Shown here in pieces: positions 44,076 to 53,891 of a stretch of 64,000 nt of DNA; the first letter of the stretch is position 1, and every line of letters begins with the position of its first letter. The notes beneath the pieces were generated by a model. The model was not told where the DNA came from, ran no database searches, and saw only the letters and a list, made by a program, of their open reading frames with translations. The stretch is from Superficieibacter sp. 1612_C1 (GTDB taxonomy: Bacteria > Pseudomonadota > Gammaproteobacteria > Enterobacterales > Enterobacteriaceae), in NCBI RefSeq assembly GCF_015234305.1, contig NZ_JADGMI010000004.1, positions 62,001-126,000 of the forward strand, read 5' to 3'. The translations under genes and the position numbers were made by a program.

Positions 44076-46406
44076 ATGATGAATGATTCGCTCTGCCGCA
44101 TTATTGCGGGTGAACTTCAGGCCAGAGCTGAACAGGTAGAGTCTGCCGTTCGCCTGCTTGATGAAGGGAACACCGTGCCGTTTATTGCACGTTATCGTAA
44201 GGAAGTCACCGGCGGTCTGGATGATACCCAGCTGCGCCAGCTGGAGACGCGACTGGGCTACCTGCGCGAGCTGGAAGAAAGGCGTCAGGCCATACTCAAA
44301 TCTATCGGCGATCAGGGCAAGCTGACCGATGAACTGACAAAAGCAATCAACGGTACGCTAAGCAAAACCGAACTCGAAGATCTTTATCTTCCTTATAAAC
44401 AAAAGCGCCGCACGCGCGGGCAAATCGCCATTGAAGCCGGACTGGAGCCGCTGGCCGAGCTGCTGTGGACCGATCCCTCCCATACCCCGGAAACCGCCGC
44501 CGCGCAGTATGTCGATGCCGATAAAGGCGTCGCCGACGTCAAAGCCGCGCTCGATGGCGCGCGTTATATTCTGATGGAGCGTTTTGCCGAAGACGCCGCG
44601 CTGCTGGCGAAAGTGCGCGATTATCTGTGGAAGAACGCGCATCTGGTCGCCACCGTTGTGAGCGGCAAAGAAGACGAAGGCGCGAAATTCCGCGACTACT
44701 TCGATCACCACGAGCCGATCTCCTCCGTCCCCTCTCACCGTGCGCTGGCGATGTTCCGCGGGCGCAATGAAGGCGTGCTGCAACTTGCACTGAATGCCGA
44801 TCCGCAGTTTGATGAACCGCCGAAAGAGAGTTACTGCGAACAAATTATCATCGACCATCTTGGCCTGCGCCTGAACAACGCCCCGGCGGATAGCTGGCGT
44901 CGCGCCGTAGTGAGCTGGACCTGGCGCATTAAGGTGCTGATGCATCTGGAAACCGAGCTGATGGGCACGGTGCGCGAACGCGCGGAAGACGAGGCGATCA
45001 ACGTTTTCGCCCGTAATCTGCACGATCTGCTGATGGCGGCCCCGGCGGGGCTGCGTGCGACAATGGGTCTCGATCCGGGTCTGCGTACCGGCGTAAAAGT
45101 CGCGGTCGTGGACGGCACCGGCAAACTGGTCGCCACCGATACCATTTATCCCCATACCGGACAGGCGGCAAAAGCGGCTGTCGCCGTGGCAGCGCTGTGC
45201 GAGAAGCATAACGTCGAACTGGTGGCGATTGGCAACGGTACGGCTTCACGCGAAACCGAGCGTTTCTTCCTCGACGTGCAGAAACAGTTCCCGAAAGTCA
45301 CCGCGCAGAAGGTGATCGTCAGCGAAGCGGGCGCGTCGGTGTACTCGGCCTCAGAACTGGCGGCGCTGGAGTTCCCGGATCTGGATGTTTCCATTCGCGG
45401 CGCGGTATCCATTGCCCGCCGTCTTCAGGATCCGCTGGCGGAACTGGTGAAAATCGATCCGAAATCGATCGGCGTGGGCCAGTATCAGCATGACGTCAGC
45501 CAGACGCAGCTTGCCCGCAAGCTGGATGCGGTGGTTGAGGACTGCGTAAACGCCGTCGGCGTCGATCTGAATACCGCCTCCGTACCGCTGCTGGCCCGCG
45601 TGGCCGGGCTGACGCGCATGATGGCGCAGAACATCGTCACCTGGCGCGACGAAAACGGCCAGTTCCGCAACCGCCAGCAACTGTTGAAAGTGGCGCGTCT
45701 GGGGCCGAAAGCCTTTGAGCAGTGCGCGGGCTTCCTGCGCATTAACCACGGTGATAACCCGCTGGACGCCTCCACCGTTCACCCGGAAGCCTATCCGATC
45801 GTTGAACGCATTCTGGCCGCTACCGAGCAGTCGCTGCGCGATCTGATGGGCAACGGCAGCGAGTTAAAAAACCTGAAGCCGTCGGAGTTTACCGATGAAC
45901 GTTTTGGGGTGCCGACCGTCACTGACATCATTAAAGAGCTGGAGAAACCGGGCCGCGATCCGCGTCCGGAGTTTAAAACGGCGACCTTTGCTGAAGGCGT
46001 GGAAACGATGAACGATCTGCTGCCGGGGATGATTCTGGAAGGCGCGGTGACCAACGTCACCAATTTCGGTGCGTTTGTCGATATCGGCGTTCACCAGGAC
46101 GGTCTGGTGCACATCTCTTCTCTTTCGACGAAGTTCGTTGACGATCCGCATACTGTGGTGAAAGCGGGCGATATCGTAAAGGTCAAAGTGCTGGAAGTTG
46201 ACCTGCCGCGTAAGCGTATCGCGTTAACCATGCGCCTGGACGAGCAGCCGGGTGAAACCAATGCCCGGCGCGGCGGCGGTAACGACCGTGCCCAGGGCAA
46301 TCGCCCGGCGGCAAAAGCGGCGAAGCCACGCGCACGCGAGGCGCAACCTGCTGGTAACAGCGCGATGATGGATGCGCTGGCGGCAGCAATGGGTAAAAAG
46401 CGGTAA
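44076..46406 (+). CDS. yhgF: Tex/YhgF, RNA-binding transcription accessory protein
   Basis: A 776-residue Tex-family protein. Order of domains: N-terminal helical/HTH part, YqgF-like nuclease fold (about 325-450, [15 protein letters not shown]), helix-hairpin-helix pair (about 490-620, [31 protein letters not shown]) and a C-terminal S1 domain (about 645-720, [19 protein letters not shown]). A flexible basic tail follows. The start MMND (44076) matches E. coli. Exact cellular role is unsettled; it binds RNA and affects transcription. Confidence 0.95.
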   Translation: MMNDSLCRIIAGELQARAEQVESAVRLLDEGNTVPFIARYRKEVTGGLDDTQLRQLETRLGYLRELEERRQAILKSIGDQGKLTDELTKAINGTLSKTELEDLYLPYKQKRRTRGQIAIEAGLEPLAELLWTDPSHTPETAAAQYVDADKGVADVKAALDGARYILMERFAEDAALLAKVRDYLWKNAHLVATVVSGKEDEGAKFRDYFDHHEPISSVPSHRALAMFRGRNEGVLQLALNADPQFDEPPKESYCEQIIIDHLGLRLNNAPADSWRRAVVSWTWRIKVLMHLETELMGTVRERAEDEAINVFARNLHDLLMAAPAGLRATMGLDPGLRTGVKVAVVDGTGKLVATDTIYPHTGQAAKAAVAVAALCEKHNVELVAIGNGTASRETERFFLDVQKQFPKVTAQKVIVSEAGASVYSASELAALEFPDLDVSIRGAVSIARRLQDPLAELVKIDPKSIGVGQYQHDVSQTQLARKLDAVVEDCVNAVGVDLNTASVPLLARVAGLTRMMAQNIVTWRDENGQFRNRQQLLKVARLGPKAFEQCAGFLRINHGDNPLDASTVHPEAYPIVERILAATEQSLRDLMGNGSELKNLKPSEFTDERFGVPTVTDIIKELEKPGRDPRPEFKTATFAEGVETMNDLLPGMILEGAVTNVTNFGAFVDIGVHQDGLVHISSLSTKFVDDPHTVVKAGDIVKVKVLEVDLPRKRIALTMRLDEQPGETNARRGGGNDRAQGNRPAAKAAKPRAREAQPAGNSAMMDALAAAMGKKR

Positions 46407-46422
46407 ACCAGCGATGATCAGG

Positions 46423-46450
46423 CTCTCCTCTTCAGGAGGAGGGTCTTATT
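46423..46450 (+). terminator. Weak hairpin after tex
   Basis: CTCTCCT-cttc-AGGAGGAG can form a 5-6 bp stem followed by GGTCTTATTCC, 16 bases after the stop. It is the only terminator candidate in the 365-base gap before feoA. The remainder of that gap is AT-rich and carries the feo control region. Confidence 0.4.
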
Positions 46451-46651
46451 CCCATGTTAATAGCGTCAATTAATTAACAATAAAAATACAATTAACCGTT
46501 AATGTTAATATACTGGAAACCAGTATTTCATCTTCCATAAATATCCCCTCCCCTTCACAAATAATGAAACCGCGTTATTTTTGCGCCATGTCAAATTTAC
46601 CGTGATTTATTATCGAACAGAATACTTCGACACATTTTAAAGATTGAAGAT

Positions 46652-46670
46652 AAAAACTATTATCATTACC
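46652..46670 (+). promoter_or_regulatory. Candidate Fur box upstream of feoA
   Basis: aaaaactattatcattacc matches the 19-base Fur consensus at 13 positions, strongest in the 3' half (ATTATCATTACC). It lies about 100 bases before the feoA ATG. feo is Fur-repressed and FNR-activated in E. coli. An adjacent TTGAT (46680-46684) has only a half FNR palindrome, so I do not call an FNR site. Confidence 0.6.
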
Positions 46671-46771
46671 ATTGCGCTGTTGATTAATTAACCTTCCTGG
46701 TCAGGCTCCGCCAGGCCTCTTGCGCCTGTCGTGCGTGACGTTATTTTGTTAGCGATATATAAGTAGGCCTT

Positions 46772-46999
46772 ATGCAATTTACGCCCTTAAGCGCCTGGAA
46801 AATCACCGGATTTTCCTGCGAGATCAGCCCGGCTTATCGTCAAAAACTTCTTTCGTTAGGTATGTTGCCCGGCTCGTCATTTAACGTAGTACGCGTTGCG
46901 CCACTAGGCGATCCCGTTCATATCGAAACGCGACGCGTGAATCTGGTATTACGTAAAAAAGATTTAGCATTATTGGAAGTGGAACCGGTTTCCTCTTAA
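46772..46999 (+). CDS. feoA: Ferrous iron transport protein A
   Basis: A 75-residue SH3-like cytoplasmic protein that supports FeoB. It opens [18 protein letters not shown] and carries [23 protein letters not shown], characteristic of FeoA. It lies 18 bases upstream of feoB in the feoABC operon. Confidence 0.96.
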   Translation: MQFTPLSAWKITGFSCEISPAYRQKLLSLGMLPGSSFNVVRVAPLGDPVHIETRRVNLVLRKKDLALLEVEPVSS

Positions 47000-47017
47000 T
47001 ACAGTGAGTGAAATACA

Positions 47018-49336
47018 ATGAAAAAACTTACCATTGGCTTAATTGGCAATCCAAATTCCGGTAAGACCACGTTATTCAATCAGTTGACCGGTTCGCGCCA
47101 GCGCGTCGGTAACTGGGCAGGCGTTACGGTCGAACGTAAAGAAGGCAGTTTTCAAACCACGGATTGCCAGGTCACCCTTGTCGACTTGCCTGGCACCTAT
47201 TCCCTGACCACTATCTCCTCGCAAACGTCGCTCGATGAGCAGATCGCCTGCCACTATATTTTGAGCGGCGATGCAGACATGCTGATTAACGTTGTGGACG
47301 CCTCCAACCTTGAACGTAACCTTTACCTGACGCTACAACTGCTGGAGCTGGGAATGCCCTGCGTGGTGGCGCTTAACATGCTGGATATCGCGGAAAAACA
47401 GCAGGTCCGCATTGATATTGATGCCCTCTCCGCCCGGCTGGGCTGTCCGGTCGTGCCGCTGGTCTCCACGCGTGGCCGTGGAATAGACGCCCTGAAGCTG
47501 GCGATTGACCGCCATAACCGTAATCAGGACATTGATCTGGTGCATTACGCGCAGCCGCTGCTGCGTGAAGCCAGTCACCTGGCGCAACTCATGCCAGAAA
47601 ATATGCCCTTACAGCAGCGTCGCTGGCTGGGACTGCAAATGCTGGAAGGCGATATTTACAGCCGCGCTTACGCGCAGGGTGCCGCGCATCAGCTGGAAGA
47701 TGTGCTGACCCGGCTGGAGAGTGAAATCGACGATCCGGCGCTGCATATTGCCGATGCACGCTATCAATGTATCGCCGCTATCTGCGACACCGTGAGTAAT
47801 TCACTGACCGCTGAACCGAGCCGTTTCACCGCCGCGATGGATAAAATTATCCTCAACCGCTTCCTCGGCCTGCCGATTTTCCTGCTGGTGATGTACGTCA
47901 TGTTCCTCTTCGCCATCAACATCGGCGGCGCGCTGGCCCCTATTTTTGATGCCGGTTCGGTGGCTATCTTTATTCATGGCCTTCAGTGGCTTGGCTACAC
48001 GCTGCATTTCCCGGAGTGGCTGACCATCTTCCTCGCGCAGGGGATTGGTGGCGGGATCAACACCGTGCTGCCGCTGGTGCCGCAGATCGGCATGATGTAT
48101 CTGTTCCTCTCTTTTCTGGAAGACTCCGGCTATATGGCGCGCGCGGCGTTCGTGATGGACCGGTTGATGCAATCGCTGGGGCTGCCGGGGAAATCCTTCG
48201 TGCCGCTGATTGTCGGCTTTGGCTGTAACGTGCCGTCAGTGATGGGCGCGCGTACTCTCGATGCACCGCGTGAACGGCTGATGACGATCATGATGGCTCC
48301 CTTTATGTCCTGCGGCGCACGTCTGGCGATTTTCGCCGTCTTCGCCGCCGCCTTCTTTGGACAGGAGGGGGCGCTGGCCGTCTTTTCGCTCTACATCCTC
48401 GGCATTGTGATGGCGATCCTCACCGGCCTGATGCTCAAACATACCATCATGCGCGGCGAAGCCTCACCGTTTGTAATGGAGCTGCCGGTCTACCATGTGC
48501 CGCTGATTAAAAGCCTGCTGATCCAGACCTGGCAGCGCCTGAAAGGGTTTATCCTGCGCGCCGGTAAAGTCATCGTTATTGTCAGTATTTTCCTCAGCGC
48601 GCTAAATAGCTTCTCTCTCAGCGGCAAAGCGGTGAATAACATTAACGATTCGGCACTGGCCTCCGTCAGCCGCGTCTTTACCCCGCTGCTGGAACCGATT
48701 GGTATTCAGGGCGATCACTGGCAGGCGACGGTCGGTCTGTTCACCGGCGCAATGGCGAAAGAGGTGGTGGTCGGTACGCTTAACACGCTGTACACCGCTG
48801 AAAATATTCAGGAAGAGGAGTTCAACCCGGCAGAATTCAGCCTTACCGCTGAACTGTCTGACGCCGTCGGAGAAACCTGGCAGAGTCTGAAAGATACCTT
48901 CAGCCTGAGCGTACTGGCAAACCCCATTGAGGCCAGCAAAGGCGATGGCGAGATGGCAACTGGCACCATGGGCGTGATGAGTGAGAAATTCGGCAGCGCG
49001 GCAGCGGCCTATAGCTACCTGATTTTTGTGCTGCTGTACGTACCGTGCATTTCGGTGATGGGGGCCATTTCTCGCGAATCCAGCCGCGGCTGGATGGGGT
49101 TCTCTATCCTGTGGGGGCTGAATATTGCGTATTCGCTGTCGACGCTGTTTTATCAGGTCGCCAGTTTTCATCAGCATCCGCAGTACAGTGCGATCTGTAT
49201 CCTGGCGGTAGTGGTGTTTAACGTGCTGGTAATTGGCAGCCTGCGCCGTGCCCGCAGTCGGATTGACGTTAATCTGCTGGCGACACGCAAAACGCCTGCG
49301 ACCTGCTGCGACAGCCCGGCCGGGGAGTGCCACTAA
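47018..49336 (+). CDS. feoB: Ferrous iron transporter FeoB
   Basis: A 772-residue inner-membrane Fe(II) transporter. The N-terminal G domain has G1 [12 protein letters not shown] (residues 10-21), G3 DLPGTYSL and G4 NMLD. A helical GDI-like domain follows, then the membrane part with two Gate motifs; [32 protein letters not shown] and [20 protein letters not shown] each include conserved segments of these. The C-terminal tail is Cys-rich ([11 protein letters not shown]). Its stop shares one base with the feoC start. Confidence 0.98.
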   Translation: MKKLTIGLIGNPNSGKTTLFNQLTGSRQRVGNWAGVTVERKEGSFQTTDCQVTLVDLPGTYSLTTISSQTSLDEQIACHYILSGDADMLINVVDASNLERNLYLTLQLLELGMPCVVALNMLDIAEKQQVRIDIDALSARLGCPVVPLVSTRGRGIDALKLAIDRHNRNQDIDLVHYAQPLLREASHLAQLMPENMPLQQRRWLGLQMLEGDIYSRAYAQGAAHQLEDVLTRLESEIDDPALHIADARYQCIAAICDTVSNSLTAEPSRFTAAMDKIILNRFLGLPIFLLVMYVMFLFAINIGGALAPIFDAGSVAIFIHGLQWLGYTLHFPEWLTIFLAQGIGGGINTVLPLVPQIGMMYLFLSFLEDSGYMARAAFVMDRLMQSLGLPGKSFVPLIVGFGCNVPSVMGARTLDAPRERLMTIMMAPFMSCGARLAIFAVFAAAFFGQEGALAVFSLYILGIVMAILTGLMLKHTIMRGEASPFVMELPVYHVPLIKSLLIQTWQRLKGFILRAGKVIVIVSIFLSALNSFSLSGKAVNNINDSALASVSRVFTPLLEPIGIQGDHWQATVGLFTGAMAKEVVVGTLNTLYTAENIQEEEFNPAEFSLTAELSDAVGETWQSLKDTFSLSVLANPIEASKGDGEMATGTMGVMSEKFGSAAAAYSYLIFVLLYVPCISVMGAISRESSRGWMGFSILWGLNIAYSLSTLFYQVASFHQHPQYSAICILAVVVFNVLVIGSLRRARSRIDVNLLATRKTPATCCDSPAGECH

Positions 49337-49572
49337 TGGCCTCGCTGATTGACGTGCGTAATATGCTCGCCTTGCAGGGGCGGATGGAAGCCAGCCAGCT
49401 TAGCGCCGCGCTGCATCTTCCCCGTCCTCTGCTTGATGCCATGCTGAATCGCATGGAGGCAATGGGCAAAGCCCGGCGGATGCAGGAAGAGGTTGATGGT
49501 TGCCTGACCGGAAGTTGCAAAAGCTGCCCGGAAGGAAAAGCCTGTGCGCGGGAGTGGTGGACGTTAGGCTGA
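49336..49572 (+). CDS. feoC: FeoC, regulator/stabiliser of FeoB
   Basis: A 78-residue winged-helix protein. Four cysteines (56, 61, 64 and 70) lie in [17 protein letters not shown], which binds an oxygen-sensitive Fe-S cluster in characterised FeoC. The start [11 protein letters not shown] overlaps the feoB stop (TAATG), giving tight coupling. In Salmonella, FeoC protects FeoB from proteolysis; I infer the same role. Confidence 0.95.
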   Translation: MASLIDVRNMLALQGRMEASQLSAALHLPRPLLDAMLNRMEAMGKARRMQEEVDGCLTGSCKSCPEGKACAREWWTLG

Positions 49573-49580
49573 AAGCATTG

Positions 49581-49674
49581 CCGCCTGGCGGTAGCCCGGC
49601 CTTTGCCCGGTGGCGGCTTCGCCTTATCCAACAGCTATTTGTAGGCCCGGTAAGCGCAGCGCCACCGGGCATTC
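49581..49674. repeat. REP pair (BIME) after feoC
   Basis: REP-like units lie at about 49581-49628 (gcctggcggtagcccggcct through ggtggcggcttcgccttat) and 49641-49674 (gtaggcccggtaagcgcagc). They fill the convergent gap between feoC and the DUF1471 gene. Confidence 0.82.
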
Positions 49675-49689
49675 CAGCGATTTGCGTAC

Positions 49690-49959
49690 TTATTTATATA
49701 CTTCAGCCGTGGTGTGAATATCTTTCTCTGATTTCTTCGCGCTGGTGATCACATAATACTTCCCGCCCAGCTCGTCAGCTTTTTTCGACAGCTCGCGCTG
49801 GGCATCCATCGGTGCGGTGCCTTTATCAGTACTGATGTCGCCTATTTTCGTTAAATTCATCTCTTTCAGTTTATCTTTGTGCAGCTCTTCCGCAGCCATC
49901 ACGCCAAAGGACAGCGATCCAATGACCAGAGATGCGACAATACCGGTGACCAGTTTCAT
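49690..49959 (-). CDS. YhcN/BhsA-family (DUF1471) small periplasmic protein
   Basis: An 89-residue secreted protein with a Sec signal peptide (MKLVTGIVASLVIGSLSFGVMA, cleaved near residue 22). The mature part is a DUF1471 domain: a conserved N-terminal I-G-x-I-S segment (MNLTKIGDISTDKG), then a helix (DAQRELSKKADELGGKYYVIT) and the final strand. Family members (BhsA, McbA, YhcN) respond to acid, oxidants or biofilm conditions. K-12 has the transposase-like yhgA at this position instead. The start is preceded by AAGGAGTAAAG. It is monocistronic. Confidence 0.88.
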   Translation of the reverse strand: MKLVTGIVASLVIGSLSFGVMAAEELHKDKLKEMNLTKIGDISTDKGTAPMDAQRELSKKADELGGKYYVITSAKKSEKDIHTTAEVYK

Positions 49960-50065
49960 AGCCTTTACTCCTTAAGGTTGAATAGTATGCCATCCGGCTT
50001 TTGCACGGATTAAAGCACTTGATGACGACCTAAGTATTGTTGCACTCAGTCACTTTTTCCAGCCG

Positions 50066-50836
50066 CTAAAGGCGGGCTTTAAGGGCGATAAGCGCCTGAC
50101 AAAATTCCGCTGGATGAGAGATAAATGGCGCATGCGCCGCCTTCTGAATCGTCAACGACTCGCTGGCAGGCCACGCGGCGTCCAGCAGTGGAATGACTTT
50201 GCGCGGCACCAGGCCGTCAAGATAGCCGTAAATACGCAGGAACGGCACGCTCAGTCCGGCGAGCGGCTCGCGTAAATCGCTCTCTTTCAGAATGTCCAGC
50301 CCGCCGTTGAGTACCTCAACGTCCGGCATCGTCAGTGCCAGCACGGCGCTTTTCAGGCGGCGGGCATCCTGCCTGGCGCTCTCGGTTCCCATGGTTTGCA
50401 ACGCCAGAAAACGCTCAACCGTACGCTGAAAATCCTCGCTTAACTGCTGCTGGAAGCCAGAAAGCACCTCGGGCTTGATCCCCGGCCAGTCGCCATCGGC
50501 ACAAAAACAGGGAGACGACGCCACCGTCACCAGCGCCTGTACCCGCTGCGGAGAGGTCAACGCGACCTGACTTGCCACCAGCCCACCCAGGCTCCAGCCC
50601 AGCCAGATGGCTTTTTCCGGCGCGTGCGTCTGAATGCGCTCCGCCATTTTCGCCAGCGACATGGCACCAAAACCACGGCTACGACCGAAGCCCGGCAGAT
50701 CCACCAGATGCAGCGTAAAATGCGCGCTTAATTCCGGCGTAATGCAATCCCACACCTGCGCATTCAGTCCCCATCCGTGCAGCAGCACAAGATGGCAATT
50801 TCCTTCCCCTTTGGTTTGCCACCAGATCTCATTCAT
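50066..50836 (-). CDS. bioH: Pimeloyl-ACP methyl ester carboxylesterase BioH
   Basis: A 256-residue alpha/beta hydrolase that removes the methyl group from pimeloyl-ACP methyl ester and so ends the BioC-BioH route of biotin precursor synthesis. The catalytic triad is visible as Ser82 in LGWSLGG, Asp in YGYLDGLV (near 207) and His in [11 protein letters not shown] (near 235). Length equals the E. coli enzyme. It is divergent from gntX with only 37 bases between starts. Confidence 0.97.
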   Translation of the reverse strand: MNEIWWQTKGEGNCHLVLLHGWGLNAQVWDCITPELSAHFTLHLVDLPGFGRSRGFGAMSLAKMAERIQTHAPEKAIWLGWSLGGLVASQVALTSPQRVQALVTVASSPCFCADGDWPGIKPEVLSGFQQQLSEDFQRTVERFLALQTMGTESARQDARRLKSAVLALTMPDVEVLNGGLDILKESDLREPLAGLSVPFLRIYGYLDGLVPRKVIPLLDAAWPASESLTIQKAAHAPFISHPAEFCQALIALKARL

Positions 50837-50873
50837 AAGGTACTGTTCTCAACTATTTTATCCGAGGTGAAAT

Positions 50874-51557
50874 ATGTTAACAGTCTGTGGCTTATGCTGG
50901 CTATGTCGAATGCCGCTCGCCCTGCCGTCCTGGGGAATATGCTCCCGTTGTGTCAAGGCGATCTCTCACCAAAGCAATACTTGCCCTCAGTGCGGTTTGC
51001 CCGCGCTCGATCCCCACTCGCCCTGCGGCCGTTGCCTGCAAAAAGCGCCGCCCTGGCAACGCCTGCTCGCCGTCAGCGATTATGTTGCGCCCCTGAGTTC
51101 ACTTATTCATCGCTTCAAATTTTCAGGCAAAGCGGAACTGGCTCCGGCGCTGGCACGCCTGCTGCTGCTGGAATTTATACAGGCCCGCCAGCTATTCGGC
51201 CTGCCGCGTCCGGACCGCATTGTCAGCGTCCCGCTATGGCAAAAAAGGCACTGGCGCAGAGGATTTAATCAGAGCGACCTGCTCTGCCGCCCTCTGGCAC
51301 ACTGGCTGGGCTGCCGCTACGAGACGGATGCGGTCACTCGTATTCGGGCTACGGCAACGCAACATCACCTCTCGGCCCGGCTGCGAAAGCACAATTTGAA
51401 AAACGCCTTTCGCCTTGAATTCCCGGTTCGCGGACTCCATATCGTTATTGTGGATGATGTCGTCACCACGGGCAGTACCGTCGCAGAAATTTCCCGGCTG
51501 CTGTTACGCGGCGGTGCGGCGACTGTCCATGTCTGGTGCCTCTGTCGGACCTTGTAG
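50874..51557 (+). CDS. gntX: GntX/ComF-family phosphoribosyltransferase-like protein
   Basis: A 227-residue ComF-type protein. An N-terminal Cys-rich zinc finger (CGLCWLCRMPL, GICSRCV, CPQCGLPA, CGRCLQ) precedes a PRTase fold with the PRPP loop IVIVDDVVTTGSTV near residue 195. E. coli GntX/YhgH is needed for use of DNA as a nutrient, which links it to hofMNOPQ in this same window. Older annotations tie it to gluconate transport only by position. Confidence 0.94.
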   Translation: MLTVCGLCWLCRMPLALPSWGICSRCVKAISHQSNTCPQCGLPALDPHSPCGRCLQKAPPWQRLLAVSDYVAPLSSLIHRFKFSGKAELAPALARLLLLEFIQARQLFGLPRPDRIVSVPLWQKRHWRRGFNQSDLLCRPLAHWLGCRYETDAVTRIRATATQHHLSARLRKHNLKNAFRLEFPVRGLHIVIVDDVVTTGSTVAEISRLLLRGGAATVHVWCLCRTL

Positions 51558-51615
51558 ACCCTCGACGATGGGCGTATTATAACTGACTAAAATAGTCAAC
51601 TATTAGGCCAATGCT

Positions 51616-52191
51616 ATGATCCGTATTTCCGATGCTGCACAAGCGCACTTTGCCAAACTGTTGGCAAATCAGGAAGAAGGGACGCAAATCCGTGTATTTG
51701 TCATCAATCCCGGCACTCCTAACGCTGAATGCGGCGTTTCTTATTGTCCACCCGATGCTGTGGAAGCGAGCGATACTGCCCTGAAATTTGATTTGCTGAC
51801 CGCCTACGTGGACGAGTTAAGCGCCCCGTACCTGGAAGATGCGGATATCGATTTCGTGACCGATCAGCTCGGCTCTCAGCTGACGCTGAAAGCGCCGAAC
51901 GCCAAAATGCGTAAGGTCTCTGACGACGCCCCGCTGATGGAGCGCGTAGAGTATATGCTTCAGGCGCAGGTGAACCCGCAGCTTGCCGGGCACGGCGGTC
52001 GCGTTACGTTGATGGAAATCACCGACGACGGCTACGCCATCCTGCAATTTGGCGGCGGCTGTAACGGCTGCTCGATGATCGATGTCACCCTGAAAGACGG
52101 CATTGAAAAGCAGCTGCTGGCAGAGTTCCCGGACCTGAAAGGCGTGCGCGATCTCACCGAACACCAGCGCGGCGAGCACTCTTACTACTGA
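51616..52191 (+). CDS. nfuA: Fe/S biogenesis protein NfuA
   Basis: A 191-residue [4Fe-4S] carrier used under oxidative or iron-poor conditions. The N-terminal half (1-100) is a degenerate A-type carrier domain. The C-terminal Nfu domain has the cluster-binding CxxC as Cys149 and Cys152 ([13 protein letters not shown]). Length equals E. coli NfuA. Confidence 0.97.
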   Translation: MIRISDAAQAHFAKLLANQEEGTQIRVFVINPGTPNAECGVSYCPPDAVEASDTALKFDLLTAYVDELSAPYLEDADIDFVTDQLGSQLTLKAPNAKMRKVSDDAPLMERVEYMLQAQVNPQLAGHGGRVTLMEITDDGYAILQFGGGCNGCSMIDVTLKDGIEKQLLAEFPDLKGVRDLTEHQRGEHSYY

Positions 52192-52202
52192 TTTGCCTTC
52201 TT

Positions 52203-52234
52203 AAAGCGTCTCTTTCCGGTGAAAGAGGCGCTTT
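52203..52234 (+). terminator. Long hairpin after nfuA
   Basis: AAAGCGTCTCTTTC-cggt-GAAAGAGGCGCTTT is a 14-bp stem with one G-U pair, twelve bases after the nfuA stop. The tail (GTCGTAAATG) lacks a T run, so it may be a weak terminator or a 3'-end stabiliser. Confidence 0.65.
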
Positions 52235-52319
52235 GTCGTAAATGTTACAACCTCCCCCAGAATATGACCTGCCTCCCAGTTTTTAAATTTTGCCTGCCTG
52301 GGGTGTTTTCTTTCGATCA

Positions 52320-52335
52320 ATGTTACCCGTATCAT
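52320..52335 (+). promoter_or_regulatory. Upstream GntR operator of gntT
   Basis: ATGTTACCCGTATCAT matches the GntR palindrome ATGTTACCGRTAACAT at 14 of 16 positions. It lies about 163 bases before the gntT ATG, where the promoter should be. Repression would be relieved by gluconate. Confidence 0.75.
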
Positions 52336-52463
52336 CCCTTCTGAGCACTATTCTTCTGGAAACAGCCCGCGACTCTTAGCCTTATAAGAAGCGATTTGTT
52401 GAAGTGCTACTCGCCTTCTGTTCTGAATTACAGCACAAAGGCCCCTTTGCTGCTAAGACAGCA

Positions 52464-52479
52464 AAGTTACCCATAACAA
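52464..52479 (+). promoter_or_regulatory. Downstream GntR operator of gntT
   Basis: AAGTTACCCATAACAA matches the GntR palindrome at 13 of 16 positions. It ends 18 bases before the gntT ATG, in the mRNA leader. Its centre is 144 bases from the upstream operator, an arrangement that allows looping or a roadblock to transcription. Confidence 0.7.
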
Positions 52480-52497
52480 ATTAAAGGCCAGTAAATC

Positions 52498-53814
52498 ATG
52501 CCATTAGTCATCGTTGCTATCGGTGTTGTGTTGTTATTGTTGTTAATGATCCGTTTCAAGCTAAACGGTTTTATTGCCCTTATCCTGGTGGCCCTTGCGG
52601 TGGGTCTGATGCAGGGAATGCCTGTCGATAAGGTTATTGCCTCCATTAAAACGGGTGTCGGCGGAACCCTGGGTAGCCTGGCGCTGATCATGGGTTTCGG
52701 GGCGATGCTGGGTAAACTGCTCGCTGACTGTGGCGGCGCACAGCGCATCGCCACAACGCTGATTGCGAAGTTTGGTCAGAAATACATTCAGTGGGCGGTG
52801 GTGCTAACCGGTTTTACCGTCGGTTTCGCCCTGTTCTATGAAGTCGGTTTCGTGCTGCTGCTGCCGCTGGTATTTACTATCGCTGCATCCGCGCGCATCC
52901 CGCTGCTTTTTGTTGGTGTCCCGATGGCGGCGGCACTTTCCGTGACTCACGGTTTCCTGCCACCGCACCCTGGCCCAACCGCGATTGCGACTATCTTCCA
53001 CGCCGATATGGGCAAAACTCTGCTCTACGGTACGCTGCTGGCCATCCCGACCGTGATTCTGGCAGGCCCGGTCTACGCTAAATTCCTCAAAGGCATCGAC
53101 AAGCCGATCCCGGAAGGACTGTACAACGCGAAAACGTTCAGCGAAACGGAAATGCCTGGCTTTGGCGTGAGCGTCTGGACCTCGCTGGTGCCGGTGATCC
53201 TGATGGCGCTGCGTGCGGTCGCCGAGATGATCCTGCCGAAAGGCCATGCGATCCTGCCCTACGCTGAATTCTTCGGCGATCCGGTCATGGCGACGCTGAT
53301 TGCGGTCATTATCGCGGTCTTCACCTTTGGCCTGAATCGCGGCCGTTCGATGGATGACATCAACGACACTCTCACTACTTCAATCAAAATCATCGCCATG
53401 ATGCTGCTGATCATCGGCGGCGGCGGTGCGTTTAAGCAGGTGCTGGTTGATAGCGGCGTGGATAAATATATCGCCTCGATGATGCAGGCCACCAACCTCT
53501 CGCCAATCTTTATGGCCTGGTCAATTGCCGCCGTACTGCGCATCGCGCTGGGATCGGCTACCGTGGCGGCCATCACCGCCGGTGGGATTGTGGCCCCGCT
53601 GATTGCAACTACCGGTGCCAGTCCTGAACTGATGGTTATCGCGGTTGGCTCCGGTAGCGTGATTTTCTCTCACGTTAACGATCCGGGGTTCTGGCTGTTT
53701 AAGGAGTATTTCAATCTGACGATTGGTGAGACCATTAAGTCATGGTCCATGCTGGAAACCATTATTTCAGTGTGCGGTCTGGTAGGGTGTTTGTTGCTGG
53801 CGATGGTGGTCTGA
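52498..53814 (+). CDS. gntT: High-affinity gluconate transporter GntT
   Basis: A 438-residue GntP-family proton symporter with about 12-14 hydrophobic segments. It opens MPLVIVAIGVVLLLLLMIRFKLNGF, and GFGAMLGKLLADCGGAQRIA and GFLPPHPGPTAI are family hallmarks. Length equals E. coli GntT. Two GntR operators control it. It is convergent with malQ. Confidence 0.96.
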   Translation: MPLVIVAIGVVLLLLLMIRFKLNGFIALILVALAVGLMQGMPVDKVIASIKTGVGGTLGSLALIMGFGAMLGKLLADCGGAQRIATTLIAKFGQKYIQWAVVLTGFTVGFALFYEVGFVLLLPLVFTIAASARIPLLFVGVPMAAALSVTHGFLPPHPGPTAIATIFHADMGKTLLYGTLLAIPTVILAGPVYAKFLKGIDKPIPEGLYNAKTFSETEMPGFGVSVWTSLVPVILMALRAVAEMILPKGHAILPYAEFFGDPVMATLIAVIIAVFTFGLNRGRSMDDINDTLTTSIKIIAMMLLIIGGGGAFKQVLVDSGVDKYIASMMQATNLSPIFMAWSIAAVLRIALGSATVAAITAGGIVAPLIATTGASPELMVIAVGSGSVIFSHVNDPGFWLFKEYFNLTIGETIKSWSMLETIISVCGLVGCLLLAMVV

Positions 53815-53856
53815 TTTTTCTCTTGCCGGGAGAACTGACTACGCCTGACCGGCGGG

Positions 53857-53885
53857 CTCACCCTCTCCCTCAGGGAGAGGGTGAG
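53857..53885. repeat. Dispersed palindromic repeat between gntT and malQ
   Basis: CTCACCCTCTCCCT-c-AGGGAGAGGGTGAG is a perfect 14-bp inverted repeat around one base. Its core of 21 bases is identical to the element between nirD and nirC. It lies between convergent genes and ends 7 bases before the malQ stop codon, so it can act as a bidirectional 3'-end structure. Confidence 0.87.
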
Positions 53886-53891
53886 GGGGAA

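Noticed and set aside
46680-46694. Full FNR site before feoA
   Set aside because: Only the TTGAT half fits; the second half (TAACC) does not match ATCAA.
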